64,000 nt of DNA from Sordaria brevicollis. Taxonomy: Eukaryota; Ascomycota; Sordariomycetes; Sordariales; Sordariaceae. Under the pieces are notes generated by a model. It did not search any database. It was not told the origin of the DNA and saw nothing but the letters and a program-made list of their open reading frames with translations. The DNA lies in the NCBI GenBank assembly GCA_033439795.1, contig JAUTDP010000013.1, positions 1,178,001 to 1,242,000 on the forward strand, given 5' to 3'. The translations under genes and the position numbers were made by a program. This document shows, one piece after another, positions 11,747 to 23,780 of this stretch (the stretch's first letter is position 1; each line of letters begins with the position of its first letter).

Positions 11747-12511
11747 GAATTAGTAAAGATAGGGGATTTTTTATAATAGAAGTTATAATTATAAAAGTAA
11801 CCGAAATTCTCTATAAAAAATTCCTTTTTTAAAAGGGCGGCGTATATACGTACAAATTATTTATTTCCTCGGTTAATATTTAATAATATTTTATTTATTA
11901 AAGCGTAAAATATTTAAGGAAATTCTATTATAACGTTAATATTTATAAACGTTATAATAAAAATAAATATAATAGGGATTACTTCAAAAAAGCGAATTAC
12001 TTATTTAACGAAGATAAATCGCTAATTTTTTATATTTTATATAAAAAGTATAAGTATTACGCTTTCGAAAAGAAAGTATACCCCCTTATTAAAAAATTAT
12101 TACGAAGGTTATTATAATATACGTTAAAAAATTATATTCTTTTATATATTAAAAAAACTTTAAAAAAAATAATATATTAAAATTAGTAGCGGTGAAGGAT
12201 AATAAAGATATTAATTTCCTTAATACCCCCTTTACCGTTTATATTATTATTATTTATAAAAAGGAATTTAAAAGCGGAAATAGAAGTTATATTTATAAAC
12301 GGATTAATAGGCCCTTTATTAAACCGAAATTAATAATTAAAAGTTTAATAAACGTATTTATAAATTTTTAGAATTCGGGTATTCGGAGCGGTGTTAGTTT
12401 AATCGCCGCCGTTAAATTAGTTATTTAGAAAAAAAAAATTCCCGCTTTTATTCCGCCCGCGGGGCTAGAAAATATTCTCTTATAGAATAATTAATAATCC
12501 GATTAAAAATA
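11747..12511 (+). pseudogene. L1 ORF1, 3' part with zinc knuckles
   Basis: Continuation of L1 ORF1 beyond the L2 insertion. About 11876-12063 encode spaced Cys/His-like positions of nucleic-acid-binding CCHC knuckles; in this copy most Cys and His codons have become Tyr (for example YAFEKK follows the last knuckle). The tail that follows is rich in Lys, Pro and Thr in the least mutated copies. It runs up to the presumed ORF2 start near 12507. Confidence 0.65.
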
Positions 12512-15500
12512 TTCTTTTAGAAAATAGGGAAATCGTATAAGAGAAGGAAATTATTATTCGAATAAAAAGAGATTTATAATATTATAGCGATTTAAAAGCC
12601 GGGTAGGAATTTAAATAAATATATTTATTATTTATAAAGCGGTAAATATATTAGGGTAAATTATTTAAAAAAGGGGAAGGCGGTTATTTATATAAATAAG
12701 AAATAGAATTTTAGGGATTTAAATTTCGACGTCGGAAAAGATTAAACTTTTTTAACGTTTAAGAATTTAAAAGAATTATTAACCGTTTATTCGATTTATT
12801 CCCCTATTAAAATATATAAAATATTAAAATACGAATAGAAATTTCCCCTCTTCGAATTCTTCGAAAAAAGACCCTTAGTAAAATAGTAAATTATAACCGT
12901 CGGGGATTTTAATTTCTATTATCTTAATTAGGATTTAAAGAATAGGATTAATTTAAGAGCCGAAAAATTCTTTATATAAATATAATAATAACGTATATAA
13001 TTTATTATTCCTAAAAGAAAGCCGATTTATATAAATAATATAATATAGGAAGAAAAAAATAGGATAATCGATTACGTATAAATAATATTAGGAATCGAAA
13101 CCGAATATTAGGGGGCGTAATAATACGAATAAACCGGCTCGGATTATTATTTTTAAAAAGTTTAAATCTATACCGGAAGAAAAATTAGGAAAGTGGAAAT
13201 AAAAGAAGATTATAATTAGAATTTAATAAATATAGAAAAAGTACGAAAAGTAATATTATAATAAATTTCGGTTTTAATAAAGATTAATACGAAAGAGGAA
13301 TTAGAATTTATATTTAATAAATATAATAGAGAATTTATAAATATAATAGAGGAATTCGTCCTATATTGGAAAAAAAATCGAAGGAAAAGAGCGAAGTAAT
13401 AAACGTTAAGATATAAAATAGTAATAAAAAATACGAAATAGAAATAATAGAAATAATATAAGGAAAGGATATTTTCGAATTAAATAGAATTTGTAAAAGT
13501 ATTAATAAAGAAAAGAAGGATTAATACGAAAGTTTAATAAATAATATAATAAAAAAGCGTCGAAAGGGTATTGAAGAATTTAAATAAATTTTAAACCTTC
13601 GAAAAATAAGTCCGTACCTAAAGTTATTTATTAATAGACCCGCTTAAATTCCTAATTTTTAAATAATATAAAGGAGTAAAAAAAATCGAAAATTATAATA
13701 ATAAGGCGAATATTTTCGCCGAATATTTTTTCTTAAAAGTAAACGTTCTTACGGATTATTTATATAATTAAATCCTTCCTTTAAATACCGGTAATTTATT
13801 ATTTATTAACGAATTAATTATTAAAGAGGATATTTAGGATATTTTATTTTAAATAATTCCGAATAAAATATTAGGTATCGATTAATATTCGAATAAATTT
13901 TTAAAAATTTATAAAAAATTATTCCGAAAAGTTATAACCGCTTTTATAATTACGAATTTTCGTTTTAAATATTTCTTATAACGGTTTAAAAATATAGAAA
14001 TAATTATTTTTAAAAAATTAAGAAAAATTGCTATATAATAAAAATTAACCGGCGTGTAAAGGCTAATTTTATTATTAAATAACGTCGGGAAAATCCTTAA
14101 AACGTTTGTGATTAAAAAATTTACTTAAATTACAAAAGAATTCAACCTCCTATTAAAGGGCTAAATAAATAATCGAATAAATTATTTAATCGAATTTATT
14201 ATCCGTATTATTATAAATATTATATATACGGTTTAAAAATTTAGAGCCGTTATATTACTAATATTCTTTAATTTTAAAAGCGTATTCGATTAAATTAATT
14301 ATAAATAATTATTATATATTTTATAGGAAATATAATTTTTATAATAAATTTTCGAATAAGTGGTGAATTTTATTAACGGACGAAGAAATTCCCTTTTCTT
14401 CGACGACGAAATATTTATTCCCTATATTATAAAAGCCGGAATATTTTAAAATTCCCCCCTCTCCTTAATTCTTTTTATTTTTTTTATTATTTTATTATAT
14501 TGTAAATTAATTATAATTAAAAATATAATTATAATCGGTTTCGCTAATAATATTAATATTATCGTTGTAATAAAAATTATTAAAGAGAATTATAGGATAT
14601 TTTAAATAATATAAGAAATTTATTTTGAATAAATAAAGGAAAGAAATATAAAATTCGAAGCGAATAAAATGGAATTAATATATTTTACGCGGATAAGGGT
14701 ATTAAAAACGGAAATTTTCTAATTCGGGGATATTATATTTCGACCGACGGAATTAATAAAATTCTTAAATATTTAATTAAATTATAAATTTAATTATCGA
14801 ATTTACGTAGAGGTTATTAAAAAGAAAATAAAAATTTAAATAAATATATTAATTTAATTAGCTATAAAAATTTAAAGTTACTCCTTCGTTCGCGCGAGGG
14901 AAATTTATCCTAAATATATTCGAAATACAATTATATATAGAATTTTAATTTTTTATTAATTAATAAAAATATATAGTAAACCCCGAAAAATAGTAATTGG
15001 ATTGGCTAAATATTAAATTAAATATTTAAAAATCGTTATTAGGGCGTATAAAGTTACGCTAATATAGAATTTTAAAACGGAAACTTTTTACCCGCTATTC
15101 GACCTTTATTTTAATAAATAAATAAAGGTTTTCGAAAAGAGATTCGCCCGTATAAATTAAATTAAATTCGTCCGAAAAATAATAGTTTAAATAATTAATT
15201 ATATTTAAATAAAACGAATAAAAAATTAATTATTTATTAATAGACCGGAAAGTAATACTACTAAAATTAAATAAACGGAAGAATAAATATTAATAGAGAA
15301 TTTTATAACGATTATAATAAGATTACCCTTAATAATAGACGTATTTATTTAATTATTATAACCGCTAAAACTTTTAACCCTCGATTAAAAAATATAATTA
15401 AAAAATATTACGAAGAGAAAATAAATATCGTATTATAATTATTAATTAATAATAATATTAATTAAATTAAATTGGCGGTATAAATTTATAATTATTAACC

Positions 15501-15915
15501 TCGACCCGAAATTTAATAATATTATAATAAAATAGTATATAATCGGTTAAAAAAAAAGCGGAAAAGAATTTAACCTTCGGAGGATAATAAAAATTATTAT
15601 TTATTAACAAAAACGAAGAATTCCTTCTTCGTTTAAGCGAAAATAGAAGTAATCGGCTTTAAAACTTTCCTTTTCCAAAAGAGAATCCCTAATATTAATA
15701 CCCCTATTTATTTGTATAAATTAGGACGAAAAATGTTTTACTATATTACGGTCGAATATTTCCGGATAATAAATATATAATTCGTAATAATTAATTAGCC
15801 GTAAATATAAAAATAATTTTAAATTTATTTAAACGATAAAATTAAAATTAAAAGAATCCTATTATAAGCATTTCGGTTAAAATAATTAAATAAATACCGT
15901 TTAATAATTAAATTA
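12507..15915 (+). pseudogene. L1 ORF2: endonuclease-reverse transcriptase
   Basis: AP-type endonuclease with an intact GDFN motif at 12902-12913 and an SDYY reading (13139-13150) where the family has SDHY. The reverse transcriptase begins near 13840; the catalytic FADD reads FANN at 14540-14551. A segment reading ETFYPLFDLYFNK (about 15079-15117) matches the post-RT part of Tad1-type ORF2 proteins, and a Cys/His-type C-terminal motif lies near 15690-15760 with cysteines mutated to Tyr. No RNase H domain was recognised between RT and the C-terminal segment. Confidence 0.85.
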
Positions 15916-16109
15916 AAAAAAGAATAGCGAAACGAATTCATTCGCTATTCTTAATTTTTCTTTTTTTCCTTTTCTTTTACTTTTATTTATTAATACGCTA
16001 AAATAAAAACGGGAGGAGGATTTGTATTTAAATAAAATTCTATTAAATTACGAAGGTAATAATTTACTTAATTATTACTTCTTTTTATAATTAATTAAAG
16101 CCTTTAATA

Positions 16110-17670
16110 TTTTATTATTATTAATGAATAAATAGTTCTATTCGTTAAATTAACGAATATATTAACGTATAATATTAATTATAAATTAACGCTAAGCGAA
16201 TTAATTATTATTAATAAAAATAGGACCGGTAAAACGAATAACTAACGAATTAATTTCTATCGGAAACTAATTATAAGAAAGTATATAATTACTACTATTA
16301 CTCTAAGGAATTCTACCGCTACCGCTACGAAATAAACTACCGCTACTATTATAAAACAAATTATTATTATTATTATAAAGGATACTATCTAAAGGAATAC
16401 AACTATTAATTAAATTATTTTTATTAAAAAAGAAGAATTCGTAATAACCTTTCTAAAAATAATCGTTAATTAATTATTTTCTATAGCGAATAAATTATTT
16501 AAAAGTATTAATAAAACGGTTATTAATAAAATAAAGGCGAATTGCGCCGGTAAACTCCTTAATAACAATATAAAAGCGGATAAAATAATCGTAAAATTCG
16601 TTATTAACCGGATTTCGGGTAATAACCTTCTCTTAAAAAATATTACGGAAATTATAAAAACTATAAAGCGTATTAATTATATAATACGAAACCACTAAAA
16701 TATATTAAATAATTTAATTAAATTTATTTAAAAACGAATCAAAATAAAAGACGTTAATAATATAAAAGATAATAATTTATTCGGGTAATTAAAAATATAA
16801 TAAATTAATTTAATAATAGCCTTTATATAAATATTACTATTCGGGACGGTTATAAAAGTAAAAAGGGCTTCGGCTAATTAAAAAGTATAAGTAAAATACG
16901 GAAGAGTACGGATACGGTTTTAAGGAGGTTAATATAAGGATAAAACGTAATAGAAGGAAGATTTACCCTTTCTCCGGCATATAAAAGAATTTATTATTAA
17001 TAAAGAATTTAATAATACGCTCGAAATTAATTTTAATATTAATATTAATCATATTAAATATAGAAATCGGCGAAGGAAGGCAAAAGGGAAACGAATATTC
17101 GCCCTTATTTTTATTAAAGGTTTTTATTATTTTATAGAACGCTTTAGCGCGTTTTTAATAGGGAATAATTATTTTAAATTAATTATTATTATTATTAAAA
17201 GAAGGAAAAGTTTAAAAAGGCCCGGGGGATAAGGGGTTTTTATATTTAAGGGAAGGAAATCCTTACGCTAATATAAACCGTAATAGAAATATAACCGCTA
17301 TAAGGGGAAAAAGAGGATAGAAGGAATAAAAGGGAATTTAACGGTTAAGAGGTTTAATAGCAATTAAAAGGGTAAATAAACGGGGGAATAAAAAACGGAA
17401 AGCGGTAATAAATAAAGGACGGGATAATGAATTAAGAAAGTATAATAATTTAATATTCTAATATAATAATAAATAAAAAGGATAAGACGAATATTAATCG
17501 TATTAATAGTAAATATATATTATAATTATAAAATATTAAAGAAGCGGCGTAAATAAATCCGCGCTGGGAATTATAGCCGGGGTTTTTATCCGGGGCGTTT
17601 AACGCTTACGGTTTTATCCTATAAGGAATCGGAAATAGACCCTATATTATATTAGCGCTATAAATTTAAT
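16110..17670 (+). pseudogene. L1 third coding-like region (ORF3 candidate)
   Basis: Downstream of ORF2 a sense frame with few interruptions includes pieces such as NRTGKTNN, KKEEFVITFLKIIV, FSIANKLFKSINKTV and KEFIINKEFNNTLEINF. Upstream of these, ACC-GCT-type repeats encode a Thr/Ala-rich linker. The frame continues almost to the 3' terminus, with LTLTVLSYKESEIDP close to the end. No known domain is recognised. The same frame is readable in E3, E2 and L3, which argues for past coding, but RIP removes many stops' and starts' diagnostic value. Confidence 0.4.
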
Positions 17671-17690
17671 TAAGGAATAAAAATCTTATT

Positions 17691-17866
17691 TAATATTTTC
17701 GAAACGGTATATTTCGTATAAAATTAATCGAACTTCTTTTTTAAATAGTCGGTAATATAATTCTTAAGGTTAAATTAAATTTTATCCCCGATTACGAAAC
17801 GTTCTATAAATTACTAATTATAATTAGCGAATTTTTCTTATTTTTAAATAATAGTTGTTATAATAA
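17691..17866. other. old flank between L1 and Lf
   Basis: The flank interrupted by L1 at 3751 resumes here with the right copy of the L1 duplication (17691-17704). It is AT-rich, with no frame of note, and ends in AGTTGTTATAATAA (17853-17866), the left target duplicate of Lf. Confidence 0.75.
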
Positions 17867-18642
17867 ATAAGTAAGTAAGATTCTTATTCCTTAATTAAAT
17901 TTATAGCGCTAATATAATATAAAATTTATTTCCGATTCCCTATAGGATAAAATTATAAGCGTTAAACGCCCCGGATAAAAACCTTAATTATAATTCCCGG
18001 CGTAGATTTATTTAGGCCGCTTCTTTAATATTTTATAATTATAATATATATTTACCGCCAACGTAATTAATATCCGTTTTATCCCTTTTATTTACTATTA
18101 CGCTAAAATATTAAACCGTTCCGCTTTTTTAATTTATTATCCTATCCTTTATTTATTACCGCTTTCCGTTTTCTATTCTTCTATCCGTTTACCCTCCTAA
18201 CCGCTATTAAATTTCCTAATTATTAAATTCTCTTTTATTCCTTTTATCCTTTTCTTCCCTTTATAACGGTTATATTTCTATTATAATTTATATTAATGTA
18301 AAAATTTCCCTCCCCTAAATATAAAAACCTCTTATCTCCTAAGCTTTTTTAAATTTTTCCTTCTTTTAATAATAATAATAATCGATTCGAAATAGCTATT
18401 CCCCGTTAAAAACGCGCTAAAGCGCTCCGTAAAATAATAAAAACCTCCGACGAAAATAAAAGCGAATATTCGTCTCCCCTTCGCTTTCCTTTACTAACCC
18501 CTATATTTAATATAATTAATACCGATATTAAAATTAACCTCGAGCGTATTACTAAATTCCTCGCTAGTAATAAATTCCTCTATATGCCGGAGAAAGGGTG
18601 AGTCCTCCCTCCGCTACGTTCTATCCTTGCGCTAACCTCCCT
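17867..18642 (-). mobile_element. Tad1-like LINE fragment Lf, 5'-truncated
   Basis: The last ~776 bp of the LINE, antisense. The 3' terminus at 17867 includes an extra GTAA repeat (AAGTAAGTAAG), i.e. CTTACTTACTT in element sense. A 14-bp target duplication, AGTTGTTATAATAA (17853-17866) and AGTTATTATAATAA (18643-18656), differs by one RIP-type change. Such 5' truncation is typical of target-primed reverse transcription. Its truncated 5' edge, about 18590-18642, has clearly lighter RIP than its 3' part. It carries only the end of the ORF3 candidate, where pieces such as HIEEFITSEEFSNTLEVNF and FTERFSAFLTGNSYFES are easiest to read. Confidence 0.9.
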
Positions 18643-18860
18643 AGTTATTATAATAATTTAATACAAATTTGTAATTTATTATAATTTTTTTAAAAATTCT
18701 TAAACCCATTTCTTAAAAAATAGGGGCGAAGGTTAATAATTAGAAGGATTTTCGATTACGGAGACCGGGAGTTCGGGGTCGAATTTATAAATAATAAAGA
18801 ACGGAAATATACTTATCGAAATATTAATTCGGCTATTAATAATTAATTAATTGCAATTTA
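18643..18860. other. old flank between Lf and L3
   Basis: Begins with the right target duplicate of Lf and runs to the 5' end of L3. AT-rich, no recognised gene or repeat. It is the last piece of the old flank; everything to its right in the window lies inside L3. Confidence 0.75.
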
Positions 18861-18914
18861 AAAACTGCTTTAGAACCGGAAACGCCGATTTCTAATCGAG
18901 GAGCGCTCTAAAAC

Positions 18915-20644
18915 GAAAATTAATAACGGGAATCGATTTAGGAGGGTCTTTTACGCCCTTTACGATATCCCGCGACGATTATAGCGATAATAATATATTA
19001 TTACTATTAATAACGATTAATAGCGGTAATTATAGATTCGAAAATAGCGTCTATAACCTATTCGTAAGATTTTTAATATATAACGATTTTAATGCAGTAC
19101 GCGCTACGAAGATTTCGGAAAAAACGTAAAAGGACGATGAAACTATAAAGAAATTTATTATTAAAGCGAATAAATTTTCGGATTATAATATTATTTCGTT
19201 CGAGGATTGTAATTAGGTTTGTAAATTATTTAACGAATATATAAAAATCTTTATGAAAAAAAGTAGGGTAATACGCCCCGAAGTTAATAAAGTTAATAAC
19301 GATTAAATTATTATTAAAAAGGATTTCGACGATTTAAAGAAAATAATCCTATAAAAATTATAAAAAAATATTAAAAAAGCGTTGAAAATATAGGCCGGAA
19401 TTATAAAAGATATTCTTCTTAAGACCGGGTTTATTTTTTAATATATTACAATTATTACCCCCCCTCCGAAAATACTCCCCGTTAATTATAATTGTACTTT
19501 TTTTATTCGAAGTATTATAATTAATATTTAATATTCGAAGCGGACGAACGAAGAAATTAAAATTTAAATTGAGAAAATATTTCGCGATTTAAAGACTAGT
19601 ACCTTTAATATCGTACGAACCATTATAAAATTACTTACGATTAAAAATTATAAAATTATATTTAATAATACTATATACGAATAATATTAATAATATTAAA
19701 TTTAGGCTAAAAAGGTCTTTAGCGAAAAAGCGTTTATATTTTTAAATATTATTATATTAATCGCTAAAGGGTTCTTTTAAACGAATATTATTAAATATAT
19801 AAAAATAGAGGATATTATTTATAAAATATAATAAACGAACCCGACCGCTTCTATTATTAAAATACGCTTATAAAAAAAGAGAATTAACGAAAATAAAGGA
19901 TTTTTTATAATAGAAATTATAATTATAAAAGTAATTAAAGCTTTCTATAAAAAATTCCTCTTTTAGGAAAGCGGCGCGTATATTTATAAACCGTTTATTT
20001 CTTTAATTAATATTTAATAATATTTTATTTATTAAAGCGTAGGATATTTAAAGAAATTCTATTATAACGTTAATATTTATAAACGTTATAATAAAGATAA
20101 ATATAATAAGGACCGCTTTAATGAACGAATTACCTATTTAATAAAAATAAATTACTAATTTTTTATACTCTATATAAAAAGTATAGGTATTACGCCTTTG
20201 AAAAGAAAATATACTTTATTTTTAAAAAAATTATCGCGAAGGCTACTATAGAATACGTTAAAAAGCTATATTCTTTTACGCATTAGAAAGATTTTAAAAG
20301 AAATATTATATTAGAATCGACGGTAGTAAAAAATAATAAAAATATTAATCTCTTTAACGCCCCCCTTACCGCTTATATTATTATTATTCGTAAGAGGGAA
20401 TTTAAAAATAGAAATAAAAACTATACCCGTAAATAAATTAGCGAGCCCTTTATTAAATCGAAATTAACGGTTAAAAGCCTAATAAACGTATTTATAAATT
20501 CTTAAAATTCGGGTACTTAGAGCGGCGCCAGTTTAATTACCGCCGTTAAATTAATTATTTAAAAGGAAAAGACTCCCGCTCTTATTCCGTATATAAAACT
20601 AAAAAATATTCCCTTATAGAGTAATTAATAATTTAATTAAAAAT
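18915..20644 (+). pseudogene. L3 ORF1 (Gag-like, CCHC)
   Basis: Uninterrupted but degenerate ORF1. The CCHC knuckle region lies at about 20010-20200, followed by a Lys/Pro/Thr-rich tail. The proline-coding C tract is at about 19457-19466. All recognisable stops are TAA or TAG. The frame ends close to the start of ORF2, whose first ~250 bp are also in this segment before E2 interrupts it. Confidence 0.7.
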
Positions 20645-20893
20645 ATTCTATTAAAATATAGGGAAATCGTACGAAAGAGGGAAATTACTATTCGAATAAA
20701 AGGAGACTTATAATATTATAACGATTTAAAAGCCGGGTAAGAATTTAAATAAAGATATTTATCGTTTATAAGGCGGTAAATATATTAGAGTAAATTATTT
20801 AAAAAAAAAAGAAAGTAGTTATTTATATAAATAAAAGATAAAATTTTAAGGATTTAAATTTCCGTATTAAAAAAGATTAAGCCTTTATAACGA
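20640..20893 (+). pseudogene. L3 ORF2, endonuclease N-terminal part
   Basis: The first ~85 codons of the ORF2 endonuclease, ending where E2 inserted. It corresponds to the part before the GDFN motif, including the region equivalent to the AIQEPW motif of LINE endonucleases, here heavily mutated. It continues at 42255. Confidence 0.65.
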
Positions 20894-20949
20894 AAAAACT
20901 GCTTTGGAACCGGAAACGCCAATTTCTAGTCGAGGAGCGCTCCAAAACG

Positions 20950-21992
20950 AAAACTAATAACGGGAATCGATTTAAAAGGGTCTTTTATATCCCTCATAAT
21001 ATCCCGCGACGAATATAATAACGATAATATATCGTTACTACCAATAGCGATTAATAGTAGTAATTATAAATTCGAAAATAACGTCCACAACCCGTTCGTA
21101 AAATTTTCAATTTATAACGACCTTAATACAACGTACGCCGCAAAAACTTTGGAAAAAATATAAAAGGATAACGAAATTATAAAGAAATTTATCGCTAAAG
21201 CGAATAAATCTTCGGATTACAACGCCATTTCGTTCAAAGACCGCAATTAAGTTCGTAAATTATTTAACGAATATACGAAAATCTTCGCGAAGAAAAATAG
21301 GGTAATGTACCCTAAAGTTAGTAAGGCTAATAACGATTAAATTATTATTAAAAAGGATTTTAACGATTTAAAGAAGACAATTTTATAAAAATTATAAAAA
21401 AACGTTAAAGAGGCGCCGAAAATATAGGCCGGAATTATAAAGGACGTTCTTCCTAAAACCGGGTCTATCCTTTAATATATTATAATTATTACCCCCCCCC
21501 CCGAAAATATTCTTTATTAATTATTATTATACCTTCTTTATTCGAAGTATTATAATTAATATTTAATATTCGAAATAAACGAACGAAGAAATTAAAATTC
21601 AAATCGAAAAAACATTTCGCGATTTAAAGATTAATACTTTTAATATTATATAAACCGCTATAAAATTACTTACGACTAAAAATTATAAAATTATATTTAA
21701 TAACGCTATATGCGAATAATATTAATAATATTAAATTTAAATTAAAAAGGTCTTTAGTAAAAAAGTATTCGTATTTTTAAATACTATTATATTAATTGCT
21801 AAAGGGTTCTTTTAAACGAATATTACCGAATATATAAGGATAGAGAATATTATTTATAAAATATAATAAATAAACCCGACCGCCTTTATTATTAAAGTAC
21901 GCCTATAGAAAAAGAGAATTAGTAAAAATAAGGGTCTCTTTATAATAGAAATTATAATTATAAAAGTAACCGAAATTCTCTATAAAGGATTC
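20950..21992 (+). pseudogene. E2 ORF1 (Gag-like), 5' part
   Basis: ORF1 reading up to the E3 insertion. Around 21065-21110 the piece ENNVHNPFVKF keeps a His codon that is Tyr in most copies. A run of ten C (about 21492-21501) lies in the proline-coding tract, longer than the seven or eight seen in other copies, which suggests slippage and a frameshift here. It continues at 28974. Confidence 0.65.
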
Positions 21993-22045
21993 AAAACTAC
22001 TTTAGAACTAGAAACGCCGATTTTTAATCGAAGAACGCTCTAAAA

Positions 22046-23780
22046 CGAAAATTGATAACGGGAATCGATTTAAGAGGGTCTTTTACGTCCTTTATAATAT
22101 CCCGCAATAATTATAACGACGATAATATATTATTATTATTAATAATAATTAATAATAATAATCGTAGATTTGAAAATAACGTCTATAACCTATTCGTAAG
22201 ACTTTCAATTTATAATGACCCTAATATAGTACGTACCGCGAAGATTTTGGAAAAAACGTAAAAGGACGATGAAATTATAAAAAAATTTATCGCTAAAGCG
22301 AATAAATCTTCGGATTATAACGCCGTTTTATTCGAAAATTATAATTAAGTTTATAAATTATTTAACGAATATACGAAAATCTCCGCGAAGAAAAATAAAA
22401 TAACGCGCCCCGAAATTAATAAAGTTAATAATAATTAAATTATTATTAGGAAAGATTTCAACGATTTAAAGAAGATAATTTTATAAGAATTATAAAAGAA
22501 TATTAAAAAGGCGTTGAAAATATAGGCCGGAATTATAAAGGATATTCTTCCTAAGATTAGGTTTATTCCCTAATATATTACGATTATTACTCCCTTTTTA
22601 AAAATATTCTTTATTAATTACGACCGTACTTTCTTTATCCGAAATATTACGATCGATATTTAATATTCGAAGCGGACGAATAAAGAAATTAAAATTTAAA
22701 TTGAGAAGATATTTCGCGATTTAAAAACTAATACCTTTAATATTATACGAACCGTTACGAAATTACCTACGACCGGAGATTATAGAATTATATTTAATAA
22801 TACTATATACGAATAATATTAATAATATTAAATTTAAGCTAAAAAGGTCTTTAGCGAAAAAGCGTTTGTATTTTTAAATATTATTACGTTAATTATTAAA
22901 GGGTTCCTTTAAATAAATATCGCTAAATATATAAGGATAGAAGATATTATTTATAAAATATAATAAATGAACCCGACCGCTTCTATTATTAAAATACGCC
23001 TATAAAAAAAGAGAATTAGCGAAAATAGGGGACTCTTTATAATAAAAATTATAATTATAAAAGTAATTGAAATTCTTTATAAAAGATTCCTCTTTTAGGA
23101 AGGTGGCGTATATATTTATAAACTATTTACCTCCTCGGCTAATATTTAATAATATTTTATTTATTAAGGTATAAAATATTTAAGGAAATTCTATTATAAT
23201 ATTAATATTTATAAACGTTATAATAAGGAAAAATATAGTAGGGATTACTTTAAAGAAGCGAATTACCTATTTAATAAAAATAAATCGCTAATTTTTTATA
23301 TTCCGTATAAAAAATATAAATATTACGCCTTCGAAAAGAAGGTATACCTTATTCTTAAAAAAATTATTACGAAGGTTACTATAAAATACGCCGAAAAGCT
23401 ATATTTATTCGTATATTAAAAAGACTTTAAGAAAAATATTATATTAAAGCCGGCGGCGGTAAAAGATAATAAGGATATCGATTTTTTTAACGCCCCCCTT
23501 ACCGTTTATACTATTATTATTCGTAAAAGGGAATTTAAAAACGGAAATAAAGGCCGTATTTATAAATAGATTAATAAGCCCTTTACTAAACCGAAATTAA
23601 CGGTTAAAGGCCTAATAAATATATTTATAAATTTTTAAGGCTCGGGTATTTAAAATAGCGCTAATTTAATCGCCGCTACTAAATTAATTATTTAAAAGGA
23701 AAAAACTCCTATTCCTATTCCGCCCGCGGGGCTAAAAAATATTCCTTTATAGAATAATTAATAATCTAATTAAAAATATT
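22046..23780 (+). pseudogene. E3 ORF1 (Gag-like, CCHC)
   Basis: The first 69 codons (22052-22261) are open, from a TTG that is unlikely to be a true start because other copies read CCG or TTA there. They give IDLRGSFTSF and RRFENNVYNLFVRLSIYNDP, followed by KILEKT and TAA at 22259. Reading on in the same frame gives KKFIAKANKSSDYNAV, KLFNEYTK and, further on, FRDLKTNT. The knuckle region (about 23150-23340) and a Pro/Thr-rich tail (PIPIPPAGLKN near 23708-23745) complete it. It is a nucleic-acid-binding chaperone-type protein by family. Confidence 0.75.

Larger units (their letters stand above)
3752..17690 (+). mobile_element. Tad1-like LINE copy L1, split by L2
   Basis: A full-length non-LTR retrotransposon in two parts, 3752-4770 and 11747-17690, totalling about 6,963 bp once L2 and its duplicated target are removed. 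The 5' end AAAACTGCTTTAGAACCGG is shared by all full-length copies here. It is flanked by a 14-bp target-site duplication, TAATATTTTCGAAA, at 3731-3744 and 17691-17704. The parts encode, in order, ORF1, ORF2 and a third coding-like region. Many sense codons have become TAA or TAG by RIP, so no product can be made. The Tad1 clade is inferred from endonuclease and RT motif order, the CCHC-bearing ORF1 and the fungal context. Confidence 0.92.
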
